This document shows positions 11,146 to 18,071 of a stretch of DNA of 45,433 nt, one piece after another. How positions within the stretch are numbered: position 1 is the stretch's first letter; every line of letters begins with the position of its first letter. The stretch spans positions 1 to 45,433 of IMG/VR virus record IMGVR_UViG_3300045885_000402; one strand, 5' to 3'. The DNA comes from a virus. The translations under genes were made by a program, and so were the position numbers. The notes below the pieces were generated by a model that searched no databases, was not told where the DNA came from, and worked only from the letters and a program-made list of their open reading frames with translations.

Positions 11146-13268
11146 GCGACGTCGTCAGGGCTCTCGGTGCGCACCCACTTGGGCAGCAGGGTGCCGGTGT
11201 CCGCGCAGTAGGTTTGGATCCGCGCCATCATCGCCAGCCACATCCGCTTCATCTGCTCGGGGCTGGCATGATCCAAGTCTCGGATGCCGGCCTGGGCCTT
11301 CATCTCGGTCATGAAATGCGACACCGGTTGCCCACCGGCGGTCGCGACTCTCCCAGCCCACCAGTTCGACGCGTGCTTGACTTTCTTGCGATACACGTCC
11401 TGATGCTCGCGTGAGGTCAACGGTCGAATGCTGTGATCTGGACGCTCGGCGACCGCCGTCGCCACGCTCCCGAAGATGGGGCGTTCGAAGGGCCGCGCCT
11501 GGTTGACCGACGTGAGCGCCTGGGCCACCCGCGGCGCCCACGATTCAGGGAGGTCCACCTTGCGCAGTTCGGGCGCGAGGGCCTCCACTAATGCCGGGTC
11601 GACATCGGCCGTGCCACTCGTGCTCACGGGGGAGACGACATCGACGGCGGGATCGCGCACGCCGATCAGGTCCTTGTCACTCCACGGCGGGGCGGACGAC
11701 GTCCGGGGCCGGTCCACGGGCGCGGCGGGTGGTGGCGCCGTGGGCACGTCGATGGTATGAACCATGGGCGCCAGGATGCCCTTGAACAGCTCCACGAGCT
11801 CCGGCACGTCGGGCAGGATGATCGCCGTGGAGAGCGGACGGGGCAGCTGGTCCTTTTCCCAGGCGGTGACCCGTTGTCCGCGGGCGACCACTTGGCGGAT
11901 GTATTGCGCGGTAACGATGTTGGTGGCGTAGGTGACCACCGCAATGTCGGGGCAGTCGTAGCCCTCGCCCGCCATGCCGACCGTGCAGAGCACGCCGACC
12001 CGCGTCTGTTTGCGAAACTGCTCCAGGCGTCGATGGCCGTCGGTGCCGTCATCCGAGACGACGCACTCGGCCAAGGGTTGGAGGTGGCGCCGCACCATTT
12101 GGCGATCCACCTCGTTGGCAAAGGCGCGCGCCATGTCCTGCCGGTGCGTCACGATGAGGGCTTTGACCGGCTTGCCTTTACTGTCGCGATGCCGCCGTTC
12201 CAACTGCGTGAGCGTGACCTCGACCATGCTCGCGATCCACGCCTCGTGCTCGGGCAGGCGGCGCAACGCGACACGCCGCGCGGCATCGTCGGTCAGGTCG
12301 GCAATCGGACTGACGATCATTTCCGCCTTCGTGAGATCGACCAGTTCCACGGTGGCCCCGACGCGGAAGAGGTCGGGGGGCCGCAGCCGCCCTTCTCGCA
12401 CGAGGCGCTCGGGATGAATCTCGTAGTCGGTGATGGCTTCAATGCGCGGCTCGCCGCCGTCGCCGAGCACATCGCGATACTTGACGGTGGAAATGCGTTC
12501 CGCCGGCGACGTGCGAAACAACGTGCCGGAGAGATTCAACACCCCGGCGACGTGCAACTCGGTGCGGAGATCCCCGACCACCTCGGCCACCGCCTTGGCC
12601 CACGCCGCCGCGTCGATTTCGCTGCGGACCGATTGTCCGAGGTGATGCACTTCATCGAGGATGACGAGCGTCGGGGTCCGGCGGACGCCGGTGCGGTGCC
12701 GGTCGCGCGCGGCGAGCAGCGCCTGGTAGGTCATGCCGATCCCGTCCATCTCCTCGAGTTCGACCCCGCTGGTCCGCGCCCCCTCGTGCGTATCGAGCGC
12801 GATGTGATAGCCCTCGAGCAGGGCGCCCTTCCATTGCTCGACGAGCGCCAGGCGTGGCACCAGGACGAGCACGCGATTCCAGAGGCCGGCGTGTTGTCCC
12901 GCGGCGAAGACGACTCCCGCGAAGAGGGTCTTGCCGGCGCCTGGGGCCGCCATCACCGTCGCGACCCGCTGCATCGATAACGCTTCCAGCACGATCGGCA
13001 GCGCGTCGCGTTGCCAGGCGAGCGGAGCCACCCGGGTGTCGCGCACGTCCAGCGCCCCATTGGTCAGGTTGCACGGCGGGCACCAGGCTTCGCCATTCTC
13101 CAAAATGGGGGGCCCCCCGTGGCTCGCGGCCCGGAGATGCGCGCAATGGAAGCTGTCGAACGTGATGGGCGTGCCGCACCGTTGGCACGTCCCGTTACTC
13201 CGTGCGAAGAGGAGGCGGCGGTCCCCGGGTTTCCAGTTGTGCAAGCGGCGAGACGTGCGAGACGACAC
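11142..13268 (-). CDS. HNH endonuclease-SF2 helicase fusion
   Basis: 708 residues. Residues 26-72 form an HNH domain: C28-x2-C31, H41/H44, HGG at 50-52, then C63-x2-C66-N67. Residues 85-500 are a superfamily 2 helicase: Walker A AAPGAGKT (107-114), DEVHH (205-209), SGT (247-249), THRQDMA (374-380), GMAGEGYDCPDIAVV (431-445) and Q455/R463/R466 of motif VI. Residues 500-708 are unassigned and may recognise the partner or substrate. GTG start with AAAGGAG about 9 nt upstream and its own promoter. It is leftward against a rightward genome, at the early/late border, as is common for accessory defence genes. Alternatives are replication restart or a mobile-nuclease derivative. Confidence 0.85.
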   Translation of the reverse strand: MSSRTSRRLHNWKPGDRRLLFARSNGTCQRCGTPITFDSFHCAHLRAASHGGPPILENGEAWCPPCNLTNGALDVRDTRVAPLAWQRDALPIVLEALSMQRVATVMAAPGAGKTLFAGVVFAAGQHAGLWNRVLVLVPRLALVEQWKGALLEGYHIALDTHEGARTSGVELEEMDGIGMTYQALLAARDRHRTGVRRTPTLVILDEVHHLGQSVRSEIDAAAWAKAVAEVVGDLRTELHVAGVLNLSGTLFRTSPAERISTVKYRDVLGDGGEPRIEAITDYEIHPERLVREGRLRPPDLFRVGATVELVDLTKAEMIVSPIADLTDDAARRVALRRLPEHEAWIASMVEVTLTQLERRHRDSKGKPVKALIVTHRQDMARAFANEVDRQMVRRHLQPLAECVVSDDGTDGHRRLEQFRKQTRVGVLCTVGMAGEGYDCPDIAVVTYATNIVTAQYIRQVVARGQRVTAWEKDQLPRPLSTAIILPDVPELVELFKGILAPMVHTIDVPTAPPPAAPVDRPRTSSAPPWSDKDLIGVRDPAVDVVSPVSTSGTADVDPALVEALAPELRKVDLPESWAPRVAQALTSVNQARPFERPIFGSVATAVAERPDHSIRPLTSREHQDVYRKKVKHASNWWAGRVATAGGQPVSHFMTEMKAQAGIRDLDHASPEQMKRMWLAMMARIQTYCADTGTLLPKWVRTESPDDVA

Positions 13269-13330
13269 AGGTTGGACTCCTTTGACGAGCAGAACAAGGG
13301 GCCGACCCAGGAATCGACGTGCCTGCGGTA

Positions 13331-13362
13331 AATTGATAGGAGCTATCGATTCGGCCTGTCAC
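13331..13362 (-). promoter_or_regulatory. Promoter and palindromic operator of the HNH-helicase operon
   Basis: On the - strand GTGACA (complement of 13357-13362) and TATCAA (complement of 13333-13338) are separated by 18 bp. A near-palindrome with 9-bp arms AATTGATAG (13331-13339) and CTATCGATT (13343-13351, one mismatch) covers the -10 and part of the spacer. Repression by a dimeric regulator is therefore likely. The start codon lies about 60 bp further on. Confidence 0.5.
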
Positions 13363-13383
13363 CGCAGTGCCGATTGAGGGCGA

Positions 13384-13417
13384 GAAGCGGGCTGTCTGCC
13401 AAAGGATGGCCCGCTTC
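13384..13417. other. Hairpin in the divergent intergenic region
   Basis: Perfect 9-bp arms GAAGCGGGC (13384-13392) and GCCCGCTTC (13409-13417) enclose a 16-nt loop. No T-run follows on either side. The gap between the helicase start and 13532 otherwise shows no gene. Confidence 0.45.
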
Positions 13418-13531
13418 GATTAGATCACCATGTCTCTCGATTTCCGTCAAGATGGGCGCGACGCAGCTGCTCGCACGCGCCCAGTGCCCATCGTCGGCGA
13501 GCGCGGGCCGTCCCGCGAGCATGAGTAAGGT

Positions 13532-13753
13532 ATGGCATCGCCTCGCGGCTACGCGAGTCTGGAGCACGACACGATCATGGCCGACCTGCTTAGCGTCGTC
13601 GGCGTGCTCTACCAAGCGACGAAGGGCAAGCCGGGGCAGGGCGAGGCGCCGTGCCCGATCTGTCGCGGCGGCGTGCTCCGCTTCTCGGTCCTGGGCCGGC
13701 AATCGGTGATCGTGGCCTGCACGACCGACAGCTGCGTTCGCATCACCAGCTAA
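13532..13753 (+). CDS. Small zinc-ribbon protein
   Basis: 73 residues from ATG 13532, or 58 from ATG 13577. CPIC and a distant C..DSC pair (ACTTDSCVRI) with beta-rich sequence between (GGVLRFSVLGRQSVIVAC) match a four-Cys zinc ribbon. It is divergent from the HNH-helicase operon and ends in a TAATG overlap with the next gene. Function unknown. Confidence 0.55.
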   Translation: MASPRGYASLEHDTIMADLLSVVGVLYQATKGKPGQGEAPCPICRGGVLRFSVLGRQSVIVACTTDSCVRITS

Positions 13754-13884
13754 TGCCCGACGACCCGCGCGCCGCCATCGACACGCGCCTCGGCGTGCTC
13801 ACCGGCCTCGTCGCCGTCTGCGTGGCCCTCCAGTTCCTGATGCTCGGGATGCTCTGGATGCTCTTCTGCGCGGACAGCGGGTGA
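13753..13884 (+). CDS. 43-residue single-TM protein
   Basis: A soluble start with MPDDPRAAIDTRLG is followed by a hydrophobic helix (VLTGLVAVCVALQFLMLG, continuing MLWMLFC) and a short end. One TM helix with a charged N-terminus. The ATG overlaps the stop of the zinc-ribbon gene. It sits immediately before the hairpin that closes the early region. Unknown role; a holin-like part is possible but unsupported. Confidence 0.5.
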   Translation: MPDDPRAAIDTRLGVLTGLVAVCVALQFLMLGMLWMLFCADSG

Positions 13885-13916
13885 ATACTCCGTCGATCTC
13901 GAGTTCGACGGAGTAT
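13885..13916 (+). terminator. Early-region terminator hairpin
   Basis: A perfect 12-bp stem (ATACTCCGTCGA at 13885-13896 with TCGACGGAGTAT at 13905-13916) and an 8-nt loop start directly at the preceding stop codon. Only a weak T-stretch (CCTTT) follows, so termination may need Rho or a high-GC-type mechanism. Confidence 0.65.
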
Positions 13917-13990
13917 CGCCGTCCTTTCGCTGCCAGCCCACTCAATTCCCATTTCCTGAACTGACGACAAATCGACAGTCTGAAGATTTA

Positions 13991-14019
13991 TCGACACTTC
14001 GTTGTGGCGATTGTGATAC
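13991..14019 (+). promoter_or_regulatory. Likely late promoter
   Basis: TCGACA (13991-13996) and TGATAC (14014-14019) are separated by 17 bp in the AT-richest stretch of the window, just ahead of the packaging and structural operon. ATCGACA is repeated at 13971-13977 and 13990-13996 (19 bp apart), a possible activator or operator site. Confidence 0.45.
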
Positions 14020-14059
14020 ACCTTTGGGCGTTTATCTAAAGTAGAGCGAAGTAGACCGC

Positions 14060-14353
14060 GTGGCCCAAGGGCGAAAGACCGGAGGCCGGACGGCGGGCAC
14101 CCTCAACAGGTCGACCGCGAAGCTCAAGACGCTGCTCGACGAGGTGTTCGACGAGGCGTTCGCGTCGCCCACGTTCAAGCGGACTCTGGTCCGGCAGATC
14201 ACGACGCTCAAGATCGACCGGACGCTGCTCACGACGCTGCTGCACTACTACGCGGGCCGTCCAGCGCAGGCCGTCGACCACACCCATCGGGGCACGCTCA
14301 CGCTCGCGGAGCTGATTACGGGCGCGGTGCCCGACGCCGAGCCGGAGGAATGA
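14060..14353 (+). CDS. terS: Terminase small subunit (putative)
   Basis: 97 residues, GTG start about 40 bp after the promoter. The opening GRKTGGRTAGTLNRSTAKLK is the basic GRKxGGRxxGTxN motif common at the N-terminus of small terminase-like phage proteins. A helical region TLLDEVFDEAF to LLHYYAGRPAQ follows. TerS forms a ring that recognises phage DNA for packaging. Placement as first late gene, close to TerL, supports the call. The overall fold is short for a full TerS. Confidence 0.65.
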   Translation: MAQGRKTGGRTAGTLNRSTAKLKTLLDEVFDEAFASPTFKRTLVRQITTLKIDRTLLTTLLHYYAGRPAQAVDHTHRGTLTLAELITGAVPDAEPEE

Positions 14354-14356
14354 GCC

Positions 14357-15163
14357 ATGCCGCTCAGGAGCAAGGACAACGGGCCGGAGCTCAAGCCGGG
14401 CGACTACGTGAAGATGGAGTGGGTCATCTCGCGGGTCTATGACGTCGACGTCGTCCAGGTGACGCGCAGCGGGGCGGCGGGCCGGTCGGCCGCGTCCCCA
14501 CAGGTCGTCACGGTGCGGATGGGCACGGGTAAGTCGGCCCTGAAGCTGCTCCCCACGAACGCGCCCTTGGCCCCCGGCACGCGCTGCCTGCTGCTCTGGC
14601 GGGTTGCGCAGGTGTATCCCTCAACCGGCACCGTCCTGGTGCAGCGGAGTGGCGCCAGTGCGAGTGGGACGCCGGCCGTCCCGGCGACGGCGCTCGTGAC
14701 CGCCGGCGCGCTCGCGTCCGAGCTCGAGTATGTCCCGCCGGAAGATGTGAAGCCCCCGCTCCCCCTGGCCGCCGGCAGCGCGGCGCCGCGGGTGGGCGAG
14801 AGCTTCGAACCGGCGCTCGTGGACGCGTTGCCCTATGGGTTCGAAGTGGGCGCCTACAACTGGGGCGACCAGGCGGACGGGCTTCCGTCGCTGACCGCGC
14901 TCGAGCCGACGAGCGCGACGATTGGGGACCCGGGGTTCACGCTACGCGTGCTGGGCGACAAGTTCACGGTCGCGACGACCGTGCGTTGGAACGGCGTCCC
15001 GCAGCCCACCACCTTCGTGTCGCCGACCGAGCTCACGGTGCCCGTCGCGATGACGGCGGCGCTCGAGCCGATGGAGGTCACCGTCGACGTCCAGCAGGGC
15101 GGCGGGCCCATCAGTAACCCGCTGACGTTCACGCTCTTGTCGATGGCGCCCGTGGCGGGGTGA
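14357..15163 (+). CDS. IPT/TIG-domain protein between the terminase genes
   Basis: 268 residues. Residues 1-95 are a beta-rich domain (GDYVKMEWVISRVYDVDVVQV, then RCLLLWRVAQVYPSTGTVLV) and 95-180 a Pro/Ala linker. Residues 180-262 form an IPT/TIG immunoglobulin-like fold (LTALEPTSATIGDPGFTLRV, then TTVRWNGVPQPTTFVS and LTVPV). Ig-like domains decorate capsids or tails and often bind carbohydrates weakly. Position between TerS and TerL is unusual. The stop overlaps the TerL start (GTGA). No signal peptide. Confidence 0.6.
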   Translation: MPLRSKDNGPELKPGDYVKMEWVISRVYDVDVVQVTRSGAAGRSAASPQVVTVRMGTGKSALKLLPTNAPLAPGTRCLLLWRVAQVYPSTGTVLVQRSGASASGTPAVPATALVTAGALASELEYVPPEDVKPPLPLAAGSAAPRVGESFEPALVDALPYGFEVGAYNWGDQADGLPSLTALEPTSATIGDPGFTLRVLGDKFTVATTVRWNGVPQPTTFVSPTELTVPVAMTAALEPMEVTVDVQQGGGPISNPLTFTLLSMAPVAG

Positions 15164-16716
15164 TGTGGGCGCTGCTGCTCCTGGCGCTCGTGGCCTTTGA
15201 GACCGAACGCGTCGCGGCCGCCAAGCTGGCGGCGTGGCGCGAGCCGCCCTATGGGGCGTGCCGGTTCGTGCAGGAGCAATTCGGGGCGACGCCGGACCCG
15301 TGGCAGGAGCAGCTGCTCATCGCCTTTGCGAATCCCACCATTCAACGCATCTCGCTCCAGGCCTGTGCCGGCCCCGGCAAGACCTGTGGCGAGGCCTGGT
15401 GCGGCTGGTATTTCCTCGCGACCCAGGCGAGCCGCGAAGGCACCGGCTACGAGCACCCGAAGGGCCTCGTCACCTCCATCACGGCGGTCAACCTGCGCGA
15501 CAACCTGTGGGCGGAGCTCGCGAAGTGGCAGGCGCGCTCGGAGTTCCTGCGGACCGCGTTCACCTGGAACAAGGAGCGGATCGTCCAGAACGAGGCGGAG
15601 GCCACGTGGTTCCTCGCGGCGCGCACGTGGCCGAAGAACGGGACGTCCGACGAGCAAGGCCGCACGTTCTCCGGGCTGCACGGCAAGAACGTCCTGGTGC
15701 TCATCGACGAGTCGGGCGCGATCCCGCCGACCGTGCTGCGCGCCGGCGAGCAGGCGCTCGCGAACACGCACTTCGGGAAGATCCTGCAGGGAGGGAACCC
15801 GCTCTCGCTCGAGGGATGCCTCTATGAGGCCGCGGTGCGGCTGCGTCACCTGTGGCACATCATCCGGATTACCGGAGACCCGGCCGACCCGGAGGCCTGG
15901 GTCAATACCCCACGCGTGCAGGTGGTCGCACCCGGCCAGCAGTCGCCGCGCGCGTGGGCCGAGGAGCAGATTGCGACCTACGGCCGTGAGAATCCGTGGG
16001 TCAAGGCCTACATCCTCGGCGAGTTTCCGCCGACGTCCATCAACACGCTGCTCACGCTCGAGGAGGTCGAAGCGGCAATGCGGCGCGAGCTCATCCCCGA
16101 CGACTACCAGTGGGCGCAGAAACGGCTCGGGGTCGATGTGGCGCGGTTCGGCGACGACCGCACGGTCATCTTTGCGCGGCAGGGGGCGAATGCGCGCGTG
16201 CCCAATTCCCCGGTCATCATGCGCGGCGTCCCCTCGACCGACATCGCGGCGCGCGTCTTCAGGGCGAAGGCGAAATGGCACTCCGAGGTCGAGTTCATCG
16301 ACGACACGGGCCACTGGGGGCACGGGGTGATCGACAACCTGCGCGCGCAGCGGATCGCGAGCGCGACCCCGGTCGTCTTCCACGCGCGCGCCATCAATCC
16401 CCGCTACCGGAACCGGCGCGCCGAGATGTGGCTCGAGATGGCGGACGCCATCAAGCACGACGTCGCGCTGCCCGCGCACCTGCCGGAGCTGGTCGCCGAG
16501 CTCACGACGCCGACCTACACGTTCGGGAACGGCGTGTTCCAGCTCGAGGAGAAGGACCAGATCAAGCACCGGATCGGCCGCAGTCCGGACCTCGCTGATG
16601 CGCTCGCGTTGACGTGGGCGCAGCCGGACCTGCCAGGCGAGGTGCTGCAGCGGCTGGCGCACACGACGCAGGGCATGGTCGACATCGACTACGACCCGTA
16701 TCGGCCAGGGGTGTGA
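15160..16716 (+). CDS. terL: Terminase large subunit
   Basis: 518 residues. The ATPase has a deviant Walker A ACAGPGKT (68-75) and Walker B VLVLIDESG (D183, E184). The RNase H-like nuclease has D326 in GVDVARFGDDRT, D381/D382 in EFIDDTGHWG and D477/D480 in SPDLADALALTW. It pumps DNA into the procapsid through the portal and cuts concatemers. GTG 15160 overlaps the preceding stop. The first 20 residues are hydrophobic (MMWALLLLALVAF), which is unusual for TerL; a later start such as near residue 24 cannot be excluded. Confidence 0.92.
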   Translation: MMWALLLLALVAFETERVAAAKLAAWREPPYGACRFVQEQFGATPDPWQEQLLIAFANPTIQRISLQACAGPGKTCGEAWCGWYFLATQASREGTGYEHPKGLVTSITAVNLRDNLWAELAKWQARSEFLRTAFTWNKERIVQNEAEATWFLAARTWPKNGTSDEQGRTFSGLHGKNVLVLIDESGAIPPTVLRAGEQALANTHFGKILQGGNPLSLEGCLYEAAVRLRHLWHIIRITGDPADPEAWVNTPRVQVVAPGQQSPRAWAEEQIATYGRENPWVKAYILGEFPPTSINTLLTLEEVEAAMRRELIPDDYQWAQKRLGVDVARFGDDRTVIFARQGANARVPNSPVIMRGVPSTDIAARVFRAKAKWHSEVEFIDDTGHWGHGVIDNLRAQRIASATPVVFHARAINPRYRNRRAEMWLEMADAIKHDVALPAHLPELVAELTTPTYTFGNGVFQLEEKDQIKHRIGRSPDLADALALTWAQPDLPGEVLQRLAHTTQGMVDIDYDPYRPGV

Positions 16717-16937
16717 TGGCGCGCGAGCTCCTGCACGACGGCTGGCCGGTCGACGAGCCGAAGCTCAGACGCCTCGTGGGTGACGCGCAGGTCGAGGCGT
16801 GGCTCGCCGAGGGCGTGTTGCGCTACGGGGAGCCGGAGCCAGTGCGGGTGCTCGACGCGCCCGCGGAGGCGGGCCAGGGCTCGTCATCGTTGCCGCCCGG
16901 CCCTGGCGGCGCGAATGCGAACGGGGGCGGCCGATGA
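16716..16937 (+). CDS. Small protein downstream of TerL
   Basis: 73 residues, TGATG overlap with terL and ATGA overlap with the next gene. The N-terminal half is helical (ELLHDGWPVDEPKLRRLVGD, then AQVEAWLAEG) and the second half is a Gly/Ser/Pro-rich tail. No recognised family. Conserved spacing in the packaging cluster suggests a virion or packaging accessory. Confidence 0.5.
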   Translation: MARELLHDGWPVDEPKLRRLVGDAQVEAWLAEGVLRYGEPEPVRVLDAPAEAGQGSSSLPPGPGGANANGGGR

Positions 16938-17275
16938 CGCGGCGGAACGAGGAGCAACTCGGGCAGGCGCTCTTCTCGCGGCGCGACGAGGGGCCGCTCG
17001 AACCGGGGAACATCGACCTGGTGAAGCAGCCGCGCGTGAAGAACACGGACGGGTCGACGAGCACGGTGCGCTCGATGAGCATCAACGAGGACGGCGTCGA
17101 GATTCTGATCCCGACCGTGGCCCACGACGGCCGCGGCCTCCTCAGCGACAAGGACGCCATCGCGCAATGGCACCGCTCGGGCAAGCACCTGGGGAAGTTC
17201 CGCACGGCGGCGGAAGCCACCCGGTACGCGAAGCAGTTACACGACGCCTACGCGCGCGGGGACTATGAGCCCTGA
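16934..17275 (+). CDS. Conserved virion-associated protein (NIDLxxxPRVKN type)
   Basis: 113 residues. GNIDLVKQPRVKNTDGST, STVRSMSINEDGVEILIPTV, HRSGKHLGKFRT and AAEATRYAKQLHD match a domain found alone or fused to larger structural and internal virion proteins in many short-tailed phages. Start from the ATGA overlap; the long upstream frame is noise. Function unknown, often placed near packaging or tail genes. Confidence 0.65.
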   Translation: MTRRNEEQLGQALFSRRDEGPLEPGNIDLVKQPRVKNTDGSTSTVRSMSINEDGVEILIPTVAHDGRGLLSDKDAIAQWHRSGKHLGKFRTAAEATRYAKQLHDAYARGDYEP

Positions 17276-17304
17276 GCGGGATCGGTTTTCTGAAGGAGGA
17301 CGTG

Positions 17305-17583
17305 ATGCCGGCATTCGTGACGCTGAAGCGGCGCAATGAGTCAGACGTCGACCAAGGGCCCATCCACATCAACCCCGACACCGTGGTGGCGGTCATGGGC
17401 GACGACGAGGACACGGTGGTGCAGGTGGCCGTCTCGACGGGCGTCGTCTACCGGGTTCTGCAGGTCGACCCGGAGGAACCGGACGCGCCGCCCGTCGTGC
17501 AGCGCCTGGGCGGGAGCGCGAGCCCCCCACCGAGCGCCAGCACGGGCGCCTCGTCGGCCCATCGCCTCCGGGGCGAGCGGTAG
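17305..17583 (+). CDS. Small unrecognised virion-region protein
   Basis: 92 residues. AAGGAGGA (17293-17300) selects ATG 17305 over GTG 17302. A compact beta-rich domain (FVTLKRRNESDVDQGPIHIN, then VVAVMGDDEDTVVQVAVST and VVYRVLQVD) looks like a small barrel, resembling short regulator-type folds, followed by a disordered Ser/Pro tail. No family assignment. Confidence 0.6.
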   Translation: MPAFVTLKRRNESDVDQGPIHINPDTVVAVMGDDEDTVVQVAVSTGVVYRVLQVDPEEPDAPPVVQRLGGSASPPPSASTGASSAHRLRGER

Positions 17584-17609
17584 GTCCGCAAGGTGAGGCA
17601 CGACCGCGC

Positions 17610-17629
17610 GACCAGGCGGGCCCCTGGTC
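17610..17629. other. Short hairpin in a 158-bp gap
   Basis: Perfect arms GACCAGG (17610-17616) and CCTGGTC (17623-17629) with a 6-nt loop, in an extremely GC-rich gap (17584-17741) without a gene. No T-run. It could partly terminate or pause transcription inside the late operon. Confidence 0.35.
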
Positions 17630-17741
17630 AGGGGGCTGTGGGAGGACCGCGCCGGGCCCCGCGTGCGCCAGGGGGGAAGGCGCGCACGCCGAGGGCGGCG
17701 CGGGCCCCGCGGCCCCCGCGGCGTGCCTCGTAGGGCCTGAC

Positions 17742-17831
17742 ATGGACTGGGCGAGTTATGGGCTGGGCGTCCTGACGGGCCTGGCGGTGCTCTGTGCGCT
17801 GCTGGTGTGGTGGGGACGGCAATGGCGATAG
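17742..17831 (+). CDS. 29-residue single-TM peptide
   Basis: ATG 17742 opens MDWASYGLGVLTGLAVLCAL, continuing LVWWGRQWR and stopping at 17829-17831. One TM helix with aromatic and basic flanks (positive-inside C-terminus). It overlaps the next gene start by 10 nt. Too short for family recognition, but the hydrophobic helix and junction pattern support it. Confidence 0.45.
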   Translation: MDWASYGLGVLTGLAVLCALLVWWGRQWR

Positions 17832-18067
17832 GGAGCACGGGGATGGCGATGACGATCGGGCGCCGGGAGACGGACCTGGCGCAGACGCTGTTCGGGCCGG
17901 CCACGCCGGCGCGCACGTTGCCGTCGCGGCCGCAGACGTTTCTGACGCCGCCGCGGCCGCCGGTGGGCGCGCTCGCCCCGCCGGCGAAGAAGAAGAAACC
18001 CAGCACGACGGGCGTCACCGGCGTCACGACGCGTCCGGTGCGGGTCGGCCTGTTCGGCGGGTACTGA
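17822..18067 (+). CDS. Small pre-portal protein
   Basis: 81 residues from ATG 17822. TIGRRETDLAQTLFGPA is a helical start and the rest is Pro/Thr-rich with a KKKK patch, ending VRVGLFGGY. Small proteins of this make-up occur immediately upstream of portal genes in BPP-1-like phages. Its ATG overlaps the TM peptide stop. Function unknown. Confidence 0.5.
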   Translation: MAIGSTGMAMTIGRRETDLAQTLFGPATPARTLPSRPQTFLTPPRPPVGALAPPAKKKKPSTTGVTGVTTRPVRVGLFGGY

Positions 18068-18071
18068 CGCG

